A stretch of DNA of 9,525 bases from an uncultured Oscillospiraceae bacterium (GCA_910586535.1 CAJUHS010000043.1:1-9525); one strand, 5' to 3'. Numbered from the stretch's first letter, positions 1 through 8,034 are shown. Numbers and translations are program-made. The notes: generated by a model from the sequence alone, not told the origin.

Positions 1-3000
1 ATGCACAATTTTGAATTGGGTGTAATAATAAATGCTACTGCAGTACGAAAAGCAATAGGATCGCAAACGCGTGTGTTGCATGCAATCCTTGAGCTTACAA
101 AAGCGGACGGCGGTTATCAGCCGAGTACGTCGAAAGGTTTTTCAGTAAAAGAAAGTGGTAGAACCATAGATCAATTTACATACAACGGTATAAACAACCG
201 TATAGACATAGATATTACGTCGCAGATACAAGACGCAATTACAAAGAATAATAATATCCAACTCAGATTGCATAGAAATGCGACGGACAACACGACAGAT
301 TTTATAGTCTTTATGACCGAAAAGGCGTACGTTTCGGAATATCGCCCGCGTATTTTTATAGATTATGTGTCTTCGCGTTTGGAAAGCGAAGATGCGGCGC
401 ATATGGAATTAAGTGCCGGACGTGCCGGATCGGGTTCTGTAAATCTCAACACATTAGGCGTTAAGTGGGAACATTCAGATTTGTTAGTTCGCGACGGCTC
501 GCTTGAGTTGCCTATAAGTCATATTTATAATAGTGACGTTGCCAATCGTACAACGGACAGTATCATGCGCGGTATAGAAGGAAAAGAAATAGAAACAGAT
601 GAATTCAAATGCGGCAAAGGCTTCAAACTCAATATTCAACAAAGACTAATTACCAAGCCCTCAATGGATTCGGCTCATCTCATGGGCTCGGAGAATAAAA
701 TATATATCGACGAGCAAGGCAATCATCACGATTTTGTCGAGAAATATTACTATAAAGATCCGAATTACGGCTATCCGCATTATGTAGATAGAGCGGATTG
801 CTATATGAAGCCGACGGGCGAGCTTACTTATGATGATAACGGCACTGATCGTGAGGTTATTCACGAGGTAAGCAATGAGCTTGGCATGCAGCTTGAAAGC
901 TATTCTCGTTATGTCGATTATACGACAAGTAGCGACAAGGAGTATGTTTCCAAGTATTATTATGTAATGAATGGGAAGCGATATTACATAGAACGTAAGG
1001 GTGATATAGCCTACATACCTACTTATTACTATATAGTTGATCGATTTATACTTAGCGATAAAGAATTTTATGTGCCTGAATCTAATGTCAAAGTTAATAA
1101 TGGAGAATACTTTACGTTAAATAATATTAAATTAACGCGAGTAATCAAGCAACAAAGAATTCAATCTAATAAAATATATATTAAGAAATCCAAGCGTGTA
1201 TTATCAGTATTTATTCGTACTGATGAAATCGGTTACACACTTCACGAAGAACGTAAATATGACGATAATACAGTTATTAATGTATTTGATTTTGTTAATA
1301 GCGAAGATATTAATAATCTAAATGAACAAATTCGCAGTCTTGTGGAGTATCAGCAAGATGTCAGTGAACATATTGCTTATTGCACGGGTAAAATCAGCGA
1401 GTATCAGGTGCAGTATTCAAAACAAAAGGAGATGAATGATGTTAAAGATAAGATTGCGAAAGTCCAAAAACAATCGTTAGATTATAATTCTAAGAAACAA
1501 GAAGAGTTATATGAATTGCAAAAGAAACAGTTAGAACTCCAATACAAAGCTCAGCAGGCCAGTAATAAAGCATACTTCTTTGGTTCGGAGCAAGAACGAA
1601 TTAATCAGTTTTATGCAAATCAAGATTATAAATCTACTGACGGAATTTCGTTGAATAGTCCGTATTTAGATGCGCTTACACAAAAAGAAAAAACTGGTAT
1701 TTGGGGGTATTTTGAGCAATTACAAGTTGATGCGGGACAGTCTGATATTTCTAAAATGTTAGATGTACCTGTTGATGTTGTCAAACTTGAATATGAGGAT
1801 GGTTATTTAACATCAAATAGTTCTTTAATCCTTAACCGTCATCAAAACGCAATAAGCAATTTGAAGCTTGTCTACGATGCGAAAATACTTGTTTCCAGCC
1901 AAAGAACGGATTATTATGATAGGTTAGCTCTAAATTATAATAATCAATTAACTAAACTGTCAAATGCAGAGGGAGAACGAACCCAAGCAATTGCTATTGC
2001 CGAACTTGAAGAAACTATTGCTGATGACAAAGAAAAAATGGAAGATGTAGATCGTCAGATTAATGCTTTGGTTTTGCAGCGTGATTTGCTTATTGCCGAA
2101 CAGAAGAAACAGCCCACCGACTTTATTATAACGGACGATAAGATTATTCTCGGTTTTGACTATTACGGTAAGCTCGTCGTGTTCAGCGATTTGTACGAGA
2201 ATCAAATTTCCGTTATTTATGACGATGAGGATAATATAAAATCGCTCAACGATAAAGACGGCAAGGTGTTAATGTACTTTGCTTATGATGACGGCAATAT
2301 CTCAAGCATGACAGACAATCAAGGTAGAACGTGTAAGTATGAGTACGAAGACGGATATTTGAAGAAAGCGATATATCCCGACGGCGAGGCGAGCGAATTT
2401 ACTTACGACAATAACGGGCGCCTTGTTAAAGTTAAAGGTATAGCCGAAGAAGCGGTTCGTTTTGCTTATGCCGATTCGGCTTTGACCGTTACGGAAAGCG
2501 TCGGTGCGGAACGTATAGACAAAACCGGCGTAACGCCTTGCACGGAAAAAGCGGTAAGCACTTGTACTATAACGCGAACGAGTGATTATACGACTACAGT
2601 CACTACTAAAGACGGTAATACTCAGTATGTTTTCGATCGCATGGGGCGTGCCGTTACGGTCTATACAAAATCTGGTAATAACGAGCGCAACGCTTCTTAT
2701 GAGTATAACGGACTGAATAAAGCATTTTCGTGCGGCGAGATTATGTCGGAAACTAATCTTGTAAATAATCCGAATTTCACTTCTAATATTACTTCTTGGA
2801 TGCAATCGGCGGGTGACAGCGCTTTGCCTACAACGGTAGACAATAGGACGGTCTTACAGCTTTCCGGTTCGGAAAATTGCTACATAAGCCAAGACATAAT
2901 TATATCGGATATTAATCGAAAAGACATTCCCAAGAACGGCGTAATGGTGTTGTCGGCATGGGCAAAAGCGCAGTCTATGTCGGTAAGGCACAATAAGCGC

Positions 3001-3636
3001 ATTACGGCATACGGAAAAGACTTGTTCACCGAGTACGAAGAAACGGCATCCAACATCGCGGATAAATTACGCAACAATAGGCGGTTTGGGCTTAAAGCGG
3101 TTGTGGAATACACCGACGGCATAGCGAGCGATACTTACGAATGCACGTACGATTTCTACAATACAGGTTGGCAGCTTGCAGCATTGCCGATAAAGATAAA
3201 AGATGTGCAAAAGGTGTCCAAGATAACCGTATATTTTGATTACTCGTACAACTACGGTACGGCGTATGTCACGGACTTCAGACTTTGTAAGTGCGACGAT
3301 TTCACCGAGCGCACATTCGACGACGACCGCAAGGTAATAAGCGAGTACGACGGCGAAATTCTGACCGAGTACGAGTATGCCGACAAGCTTCCGATTAAAG
3401 CAGTTATGACCGTAGACGGTAAAAAATACGAGAGCAAGATGCGTTACAACGCGAGCGGCGCATTAATGTATTCGCGTGACCATAACGGCAACTGCGTCGA
3501 AAACGTATACGACGAGAAAGGCGTGTTGATTCAAAAGATAAAGTACAACGAAAACGACAGCACGTCCAAGTATGTCGAAGAATACCAATACGACGAGAAA
3601 GGCAATCTCATAGCCGAGCTCGATCCTCGCGGCTAA
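1..3636 (+). CDS. Rhs/YD-repeat polymorphic toxin, N-terminal part (5' partial, ends at in-frame TAA)
   Basis: This is the front part of a large Rhs-type surface or secreted toxin shell. Codons 1-125 match the second half of a DNRLRE domain, ending in YRPRIFIDY. No signal peptide or start region is visible, so the ATG at base 1 is probably internal and the gene begins upstream. Codons 140-220 are the Rhs N-terminal module (LPISHIYNSD, then GKGFKLN), followed by Y-rich segments. Codons about 360-706 are an AT-rich insertion with two predicted coiled coils (about 441-525 and 652-706). YD repeats occupy about 704-915, for example YDDGNISSMTDNQGR. Codons about 917-1100 look like a carbohydrate-binding-type jelly roll, starting NLVNNPNF and ending YVTDFRL. 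YD repeats then resume. The TAA falls after DPRG, where Rhs proteins often have Y or H; a one-base change from TAC or TAT would explain it. The frame continues without another stop to 5973. Confidence 0.88.
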   Translation: MHNFELGVIINATAVRKAIGSQTRVLHAILELTKADGGYQPSTSKGFSVKESGRTIDQFTYNGINNRIDIDITSQIQDAITKNNNIQLRLHRNATDNTTDFIVFMTEKAYVSEYRPRIFIDYVSSRLESEDAAHMELSAGRAGSGSVNLNTLGVKWEHSDLLVRDGSLELPISHIYNSDVANRTTDSIMRGIEGKEIETDEFKCGKGFKLNIQQRLITKPSMDSAHLMGSENKIYIDEQGNHHDFVEKYYYKDPNYGYPHYVDRADCYMKPTGELTYDDNGTDREVIHEVSNELGMQLESYSRYVDYTTSSDKEYVSKYYYVMNGKRYYIERKGDIAYIPTYYYIVDRFILSDKEFYVPESNVKVNNGEYFTLNNIKLTRVIKQQRIQSNKIYIKKSKRVLSVFIRTDEIGYTLHEERKYDDNTVINVFDFVNSEDINNLNEQIRSLVEYQQDVSEHIAYCTGKISEYQVQYSKQKEMNDVKDKIAKVQKQSLDYNSKKQEELYELQKKQLELQYKAQQASNKAYFFGSEQERINQFYANQDYKSTDGISLNSPYLDALTQKEKTGIWGYFEQLQVDAGQSDISKMLDVPVDVVKLEYEDGYLTSNSSLILNRHQNAISNLKLVYDAKILVSSQRTDYYDRLALNYNNQLTKLSNAEGERTQAIAIAELEETIADDKEKMEDVDRQINALVLQRDLLIAEQKKQPTDFIITDDKIILGFDYYGKLVVFSDLYENQISVIYDDEDNIKSLNDKDGKVLMYFAYDDGNISSMTDNQGRTCKYEYEDGYLKKAIYPDGEASEFTYDNNGRLVKVKGIAEEAVRFAYADSALTVTESVGAERIDKTGVTPCTEKAVSTCTITRTSDYTTTVTTKDGNTQYVFDRMGRAVTVYTKSGNNERNASYEYNGLNKAFSCGEIMSETNLVNNPNFTSNITSWMQSAGDSALPTTVDNRTVLQLSGSENCYISQDIIISDINRKDIPKNGVMVLSAWAKAQSMSVRHNKRITAYGKDLFTEYEETASNIADKLRNNRRFGLKAVVEYTDGIASDTYECTYDFYNTGWQLAALPIKIKDVQKVSKITVYFDYSYNYGTAYVTDFRLCKCDDFTERTFDDDRKVISEYDGEILTEYEYADKLPIKAVMTVDGKKYESKMRYNASGALMYSRDHNGNCVENVYDEKGVLIQKIKYNENDSTSKYVEEYQYDEKGNLIAELDPRG
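3634..3636 (+). other. In-frame TAA interrupting the Rhs reading frame
   Basis: The TAA is in the same frame as both the upstream and the downstream Rhs segments. The 17 codons between it and the ATG at 3688 read VNGEVLKTEYEYSRGLT, which is normal YD-repeat sequence continuing from NLIAELDPRG. Other genes here also end in TAA, so reassignment of this codon is not supported. A point mutation, sequencing error or programmed readthrough are the remaining explanations. Confidence 0.85.
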
Positions 3637-3687
3637 GTAAACGGCGAGGTCTTAAAAACCGAATACGAGTATTCGAGAGGACTTACT

Positions 3688-5973
3688 ATGTCCGAAAAAA
3701 CGTCCGATCACCGTAAGACGGTTTACGGCTACGATTACGATACCGACGGAAAGACGGGCATGAGCAGCGACGACGACGGCGAAGCCAACGGCACGACATA
3801 TAAGTACACCAAGGATATGCTGACTACCGTATCGCATAACGGTATAGACGTCGATTATACTTACGACGGACAGGGCAGAACATTGGAAACCAAAATAGCG
3901 GGAGAAATAATAGAAAGTACTGTTTATGCGGACGGTGTAACGGCGAACGATTTGGATACGGCTACGATTACGTTTGCCGACGGCACGGTATTGCGGACTG
4001 CGACGGACCGTAAGAACAGAAAGAAAACGGTGCAGGATGTAACAGGCGGCACGGCGGTCGATGTGCTTAAATACGAATATGACGGCAATACGGATAAACT
4101 TAAAAAAGCGACGGACAATATAGGCAATATAATCTACGAATACGACACCGACGAAAAGAATCCTAAAACAACGTATGCCTTGCACGGCGAGCGCGTCGTT
4201 TTAACCGAAACATATACCGATAAAGACTTGCTCGATAAGTCTGCTGTTCAAATAGGCAATACAATCGAAGAATATGCTTACGGTTACGATGAAACACCCG
4301 AACATGATCTTGTTGATGTTATGCTGCCCAATGACGTAAAACAAACGCTCGGACGCGACGCGCTTGGAAGAACACATTCTATATCTCAGGTCGTAGGAAA
4401 TACTACGCTGACCGACGAAAATAGGTATTATCTCAAGTACGGCGACAGAACGACCGATTATGTGTCTTCGGTAAGATTCGGCATAAACGGCAGCCTTGAC
4501 GAACAGTTAAAGTATAAATACGATAAAGCAGGGAATATTACGGAAATATACAAAAACGGTCTCTTGACAAGTCGGTACGCATATGATAAACTTAATCGTA
4601 TGGTACGGGAAGACAATAAGGAAATGGGCAAGACAATCGTCTTTGCCTATGACGTAGGCGGCAACATATTGAGTAAGTCCGAGTATGGATTTACGCTCGG
4701 TTCGCTTGCCGAAAAACAGCCCGTATCCGTAATGCTGTACTCGTACAAAGCAAACGGATGGCGCGACCAAATGACGGCGTACAACGGCGAAAAGTGCGTG
4801 TACGACGCCATGGGTAGACCGACGACTTACCGCAACAAAACTCTTGCTTGGAGTAGATACGGTACGCTTGCGAGCTATAACGGGAATACGTATACCTACG
4901 ACGCAAACGGAATCCGGTTATCCAAGACGGATACTGTAAAGCAAGTAACTACCAAGTTCTTTATATCCGGAACAAAGATATTGGGAATGACGATAGGCTC
5001 GAATAAACTTCTTTTCAGATACGGTGTAAACGGAATACAAGGGTTTAGCTACAACGGGCAGGAATATATATACCGTAAGAACATACAGGGCGATATAACT
5101 CATATATTCAAGTTGACGAATGGAGTTCTTGCGCTCGCGGCGGAATATAAATACGACGCATGGGGCAAGTGCGAAGTAACTGAAGTAGATAACAGCGGCA
5201 TAGGCGACATAAATCCTATAAGGTACAGAGGATACTACTACGACAAAGAAACCGCGCTGTATTACCTTAATGCGCGTTACTACGACCCAGAAGTCGGCAG
5301 GTTTATATCTGCGGACAGTACACAGTTCCTTGAACCGAATACCGTAAACGGGTTGAACTTGTATGCTTATTGCGGCAATAACCCCGTGATGAATGTCGAT
5401 CCGAGCGGTAGATTCATTTTAGCTGCGCTGGCTATATTGGGGGGCGTGCTTTTCGGTACTGCAATGGGAGGCGTGTTTGGTGGATTGTCCGAAATGGCAG
5501 CGGGCGGAAATTTTATGGATGGCTTCTGGGGCGGTTTGGCAAGTGGATTTATTTCTACGGTCGGACTTGCTCTATGCGGTGCAATCGGTGCTTTTTGTCT
5601 TCCTTTGGGATTGGCTGTCGCTGGTTTAATGGGTGTAGCAGGTAGCTATGTGGGTAGTATTATTACAAATGGTATTAAAACTGATTGGGATAGAGATAAT
5701 GGGTTTTTAAACAAAGATTTTTGGATAAGTGCAACTCCGTCTGCATTGCTAAATGGTGTTGTGAATATGTTGTCACTCGGATTGGGTAATTTGATGAATG
5801 CTGGCGGCGGTGCGACAAAATTTTTAGGGCAGTTTGGCAATTGGTTAAAATTCGGCGGATTTGCTTTTTCTGCAGCTATGATTATTGGATGGCCGATGTT
5901 TGCGATTGGAATTATACCAATTATGCTTATAGCGGCATCTCAAAAAAAGGAGGTAAGTCTTGGAACAACGTAA
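3688..5973 (+). CDS. Rhs/YD-repeat toxin, C-terminal part with core domain and hydrophobic tip
   Basis: This is the in-frame continuation of the preceding Rhs segment. Residues 1-490 are YD repeats (for example YTYDGQGRTLETK and YDKLNRMVREDN) that in this family form a hollow shell around the toxin. Residues about 470-574 are the Rhs-repeat-associated core: GDITHIF, then NPIRYRGYYYD from residue 509, ARYYDPEVGRFISAD, and NPVMNVDPSG ending near residue 574. In studied Rhs proteins the DPxG region is where the tip is autoproteolytically released; cleavage here is inferred. Residues 575-761 are a variable tip of glycine-rich hydrophobic segments with no recognisable nuclease or deaminase motif. 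If translated separately, the ATG at 3688 has a modest GAGAGGA site at 3675-3681, about 6 bases upstream. Otherwise the segment belongs to one polypeptide of about 1,990 residues. The stop overlaps the next gene by 14 bases, which fits toxin-immunity coupling. Confidence 0.9.
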   Translation: MSEKTSDHRKTVYGYDYDTDGKTGMSSDDDGEANGTTYKYTKDMLTTVSHNGIDVDYTYDGQGRTLETKIAGEIIESTVYADGVTANDLDTATITFADGTVLRTATDRKNRKKTVQDVTGGTAVDVLKYEYDGNTDKLKKATDNIGNIIYEYDTDEKNPKTTYALHGERVVLTETYTDKDLLDKSAVQIGNTIEEYAYGYDETPEHDLVDVMLPNDVKQTLGRDALGRTHSISQVVGNTTLTDENRYYLKYGDRTTDYVSSVRFGINGSLDEQLKYKYDKAGNITEIYKNGLLTSRYAYDKLNRMVREDNKEMGKTIVFAYDVGGNILSKSEYGFTLGSLAEKQPVSVMLYSYKANGWRDQMTAYNGEKCVYDAMGRPTTYRNKTLAWSRYGTLASYNGNTYTYDANGIRLSKTDTVKQVTTKFFISGTKILGMTIGSNKLLFRYGVNGIQGFSYNGQEYIYRKNIQGDITHIFKLTNGVLALAAEYKYDAWGKCEVTEVDNSGIGDINPIRYRGYYYDKETALYYLNARYYDPEVGRFISADSTQFLEPNTVNGLNLYAYCGNNPVMNVDPSGRFILAALAILGGVLFGTAMGGVFGGLSEMAAGGNFMDGFWGGLASGFISTVGLALCGAIGAFCLPLGLAVAGLMGVAGSYVGSIITNGIKTDWDRDNGFLNKDFWISATPSALLNGVVNMLSLGLGNLMNAGGGATKFLGQFGNWLKFGGFAFSAAMIIGWPMFAIGIIPIMLIAASQKKEVSLGTT
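5410..5970 (+). other. Variable C-terminal tip of the Rhs protein (candidate membrane-active toxin)
   Basis: The 187 residues after DPSG are mostly small and hydrophobic, with glycine-zipper-like stretches. They include segments beginning FILAALAILGGVLFG and WGGLASGFISTVGLALCG and a last one near FAFSAAMIIGWPMFAIG. A polar break (KTDWDRDNGFLNKDFW) lies in the middle. Similar glycine-rich stretches are common between the Rhs core and the toxin in firmicutes, where they may help translocation. Here almost nothing follows, so either this segment is the toxin itself, for example pore-forming, or a terminal toxin domain has been lost. Base composition becomes more AT-rich after about 5640, as expected for an exchangeable tip. 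Confidence 0.6.
5946..5954 (+). promoter_or_regulatory. Ribosome binding site that decides a TTG start
   Basis: AAAGGAGGT lies inside the last codons of the Rhs gene, six bases before TTG at 5960. It is a near-perfect anti-16S match. The next in-frame ATG would be codon 32, inside the first membrane helix, so the TTG is the supported start. Confidence 0.85.
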
Positions 5974-6487
5974 AATACGATGTTTAGCATTTCCCTTTAT
6001 AACGTTATTTGTACTATCTTTAGTAGTTTTTATATTGGGTTTAAGTATTTTTATGCTAATTTTTGAACCGAGCCGTTTAGCATTAGTTGAAAATATACCC
6101 ATATTAATATGTTGGACAATTATGACATTTGGTCTAAGCATTGCCATATTAATTATGATGGCTAAACCGCTGTTATCTATAGTGCAAATTGATGAAACGG
6201 GGATATCTCGTGCATTTTTGGGAAGATTTTGGAAATTGCATATATCATGGGATGAATTAGCTGAAGCCCGTTATTATATTCGTGTATCTCAGCAAATGAT
6301 ATTTTCTAAAACGCAATCCTTAGGCGTAATACCTATGTTGAAATGGCAAAAATTGAAAGACGTCATATTTATAGGCTTTAGTAAACGTAGGTTCAAAGTG
6401 ATAAAACATTATATACAGCAGCCTATTGTGGGTATGTCCCAAAAAATGTTGGAACGATTAGACAAGACCAAGAATAGTAACGAATAA
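5960..6487 (+). CDS. Two-helix membrane protein with PH-like C-terminal domain, candidate Rhs immunity protein
   Basis: This 175-residue protein starts at TTG, set by a strong ribosome site. Two hydrophobic helices are clear, about residues 11-35 (FPFITLFVLSLVVFILGLS) and 47-68 (PILICWTIMTFGLSIAILI). A cytoplasmic-looking domain follows from about residue 72 (IVQIDETGISRAFLG, then HISWDELAEARYY). That strand pattern resembles the small bacterial PH-like domains of two-helix membrane proteins; this is a resemblance, not a family identification. The gene overlaps the end of the Rhs gene by 14 bases and precedes a terminator, the usual place for the immunity gene that protects the producer from its own Rhs tip. 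A membrane immunity protein would suit a membrane-acting tip. AT-rich composition matches the neighbouring tip, suggesting the two moved together. Function is inferred from position and topology only. Confidence 0.75.
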   Translation: MEQRKIRCLAFPFITLFVLSLVVFILGLSIFMLIFEPSRLALVENIPILICWTIMTFGLSIAILIMMAKPLLSIVQIDETGISRAFLGRFWKLHISWDELAEARYYIRVSQQMIFSKTQSLGVIPMLKWQKLKDVIFIGFSKRRFKVIKHYIQQPIVGMSQKMLERLDKTKNSNE

Positions 6488-6545
6488 CGATTGTAAATTA
6501 GAGATTTATGTAACAACTAAATAAATAAATACTCATCTCCGAAAT

Positions 6546-6577
6546 TAGTCCGTTTTAACAAAAGAACGGGCTATTTT
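6546..6577 (+). terminator. Rho-independent terminator after the Rhs-immunity pair
   Basis: TAGTCCGTT (6546-6554) pairs with AACGGGCTA (6565-6573) through nine positions with one G-T wobble, around a ten-base loop. A run of four T's follows directly. It sits 59 bases after the immunity-candidate stop. The rest of 6488-6594 is AT-rich with no gene. Confidence 0.8.
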
Positions 6578-6594
6578 CGTACAATATTATTATC

Positions 6595-7434
6595 ATGGAT
6601 AGTATTATTGTAAGCTTCCGAAATTCACTTAACGAAATACTGACATTACGGAATATAGATAGTGTAAAATTAGGAAAAGAATTGGGGATAGATCCGTCTG
6701 TTGTGCGCAGATGGCGTAACAAAGGGATAGATGTACGGCTAAAGACGCTAATACGTCTTGCCGATTATTTTGAGTGCTCTATAGAATATCTCTGCGGAAA
6801 ATCGCATAACAATTCGAAGTTTGTTTCAAGCAAAGATTATCCGAACTTCGGAGAGCGGTTATTGGCGATTATGAAGAAAAGCAATATAAGACCGTATCAG
6901 TTATTCGATAATTCCAAAATAGTGCCGTCGGAATGCTATTATTGGTTGGGCGGTGGAGAACCGAGTTTGTCGAGTTTACAACAATTGTCGGAATATTTTA
7001 ATGTAACATTGGATTATTTAGTGGGCAGACAAGACAGCAAGGAAAGAACTATATCGGTTTGGCTTGACGATAATATTGTCAAAATGCTCGAATCGGTTAA
7101 CGACGAAAAGCTGACGCAATTCTATATAGTCGAAGAATATAACGCGCAATTATCGGAACGACGCGAAACGCGACGGCATCAGTCGTTAGACCTATCAACG
7201 GATAACGGATTCGATATTGCAGACGATTACTGTTTGGAAGACGAAGTAATAAACGACTTGGGTAAAAAACGTTTGCGGGAAGCGATACAAAACTTGTTGC
7301 CTTCGCAGCGCAAGCTAATAAGAATGGTCTTTTGGGAATGGAAAGAACAAAAGGAATTAGCACGAGAACAGGGCGTCGATCCAACGGCAATTCGCAATCG
7401 GTTAAGCTGTTTTTGGACTTGGAAACGTTCTTAA
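6595..7434 (+). CDS. Double XRE-type HTH protein with sigma-70 region-4-like HTH (likely N-terminal part of a Rep protein)
   Basis: The 279-residue product carries three DNA-binding modules. Residues 8-69 are an XRE/Cro-type HTH (VKLGKELGIDPSVVRRW, ending FECSIEYLCG). Residues 84-145 are a second, diverged copy (FGERLLAIMKKSN, ending FNVTLDYLVG). After an acidic linker, residues about 222-270 resemble sigma-70 region 4 (LREAIQNLLPSQRKLI, then KELAREQGVDPTAIRNRL). The last nine residues (CFWTWKRS region) do not continue the helix. The -1 frame, in contrast, reads on smoothly into the HUH Rep domain of the next entry. The gene is therefore probably the front of a 468-residue protein cut by a one-base shift at 7410-7414. 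No Shine-Dalgarno sequence precedes the ATG, and the only upstream in-frame alternatives are rare ATT or ATC codons before a stop at 6556. A role in control or initiation of a mobile replicon is inferred. Confidence 0.8.
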   Translation: MDSIIVSFRNSLNEILTLRNIDSVKLGKELGIDPSVVRRWRNKGIDVRLKTLIRLADYFECSIEYLCGKSHNNSKFVSSKDYPNFGERLLAIMKKSNIRPYQLFDNSKIVPSECYYWLGGGEPSLSSLQQLSEYFNVTLDYLVGRQDSKERTISVWLDDNIVKMLESVNDEKLTQFYIVEEYNAQLSERRETRRHQSLDLSTDNGFDIADDYCLEDEVINDLGKKRLREAIQNLLPSQRKLIRMVFWEWKEQKELAREQGVDPTAIRNRLSCFWTWKRS

Positions 7435-8000
7435 AGTTCAATTATTTCTGTACGTTCACTTATGACGATAGAAAGCATACCGAACTAGCGTTCAAGAAAA
7501 CGCTGAAAAAGACGTTCGCCAATTTCGCGTCGCGTAAGAGCTGGAAATATATGGGTGTATGGGAGCGTAGCCCCGAAAAACAAAGACTGCATTTTCACGG
7601 ACTGTTTAATATCCCCGATGGCACAATACCGAGCAAGCTCGAAAAGAAAAGGGATTACAGCACGACAACGCACAGGATGCAGGAAACGATACAGTCCAAA
7701 TACTTTAACGAACGGTTCGGACGAAACGATTTCAAGCCCGTAAACGAATACGAGTATACGCTGGGTAGCGCAATACAATACCTAATGAAGTACATAGAAA
7801 AGACGGGCGAGAGAATAGTGTACAGCAAAGGACTATACCAATATTTTATCTCGGACATAACGGACGACGACGTGGTATGCCCGTATGACGAAGAAGAGCA
7901 TAAGCTAATACTTTTCGATGATTTCAAATGCCACGACGAAGGCGTGTATATGGGTAACGTTTGCGACGACGTTATTGCTTTGATGAGAAAAAGTAATTAA
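7332..8000 (+). CDS. HUH rolling-circle replication initiator-like protein (probably the C-terminal part of the preceding gene)
   Basis: The reliable Rep homology begins near 7411 and runs to the stop. Motifs of the HUH endonuclease fold are visible: an N-terminal strand FCTFTYDD; the metal-binding HUH motif LHFHGLFNIP with HFH at 7590-7598; and a helix YLMKYIEK with two tyrosines four residues apart (codons at 7779 and 7791), the expected nicking tyrosine region. Such proteins nick one DNA strand at an origin hairpin and start rolling-circle replication or transfer. The C-terminus (LILFDDFKCHDEGVYMGNV) is typical of firmicute members. As a separate ORF it would start at TTG 7332 or ATG 7338 with no ribosome site, and the first 25 or so residues overlap the sigma-4-like coding frame and look meaningless. 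I therefore regard it as the displaced second half of the upstream gene, in the -1 frame. Confidence 0.78.
   Translation: MGMERTKGISTRTGRRSNGNSQSVKLFLDLETFLKFNYFCTFTYDDRKHTELAFKKTLKKTFANFASRKSWKYMGVWERSPEKQRLHFHGLFNIPDGTIPSKLEKKRDYSTTTHRMQETIQSKYFNERFGRNDFKPVNEYEYTLGSAIQYLMKYIEKTGERIVYSKGLYQYFISDITDDDVVCPYDEEEHKLILFDDFKCHDEGVYMGNVCDDVIALMRKSN
7410..7414 (+). other. T5 run where protein homology switches to the -1 frame
   Basis: Upstream of this run the frame starting at 6595 gives the sigma-4-like helix ending AIRNRLSC. Downstream, the -1 frame gives FLDLETFLKFNYFCTFTYDD, the start of the Rep domain. Adding one T would fuse the two frames into 1,407 bases (468 residues). A tRNA on TTT (7411-7413) could re-pair on TTT one base back, so slippage is possible. 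A deletion or a homopolymer sequencing error is equally simple. Confidence 0.6.
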
Positions 8001-8005
8001 AAGTA

Positions 8006-8034
8006 TTGACAATATATCAATAAAGCGATATAAT
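8006..8034 (+). promoter_or_regulatory. Consensus sigma-A promoter of the toxin-antitoxin operon
   Basis: TTGACA (8006-8011) and TATAAT (8029-8034) are both perfect consensus hexamers separated by exactly 17 bases. The start codon of the antitoxin is 31 bases after the -10 box, with AAAGGAG at 8051-8057 as its ribosome site. Confidence 0.92.

Noticed and set aside
1..60. ATG at base 1 as the true start of the Rhs gene
   Set aside because: The protein begins in the middle of a DNRLRE domain with no signal peptide, and upstream sequence is unavailable to show a ribosome site. A 5'-truncated gene is more likely.
2302..2805. Open frame of 167 codons on the minus strand (similar ones at 3652-4185 and 5845-6147)
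   Set aside because: These lie opposite strongly supported YD-repeat or membrane-protein coding sequence, lack ribosome sites and show no recognisable family. They are antisense shadows.
3634..3636. TAA read as a sense codon through an altered genetic code
   Set aside because: The Rhs tip, immunity candidate, HTH gene, HUH Rep and both toxin-antitoxin genes all end sensibly at TAA, so general reassignment is not supported.
7097..7441. Minus-strand frame of 114 codons opposite the HTH-Rep junction
   Set aside because: It has no ribosome site or recognisable domain. Homology on the plus strand is clear on both sides of the frame switch.
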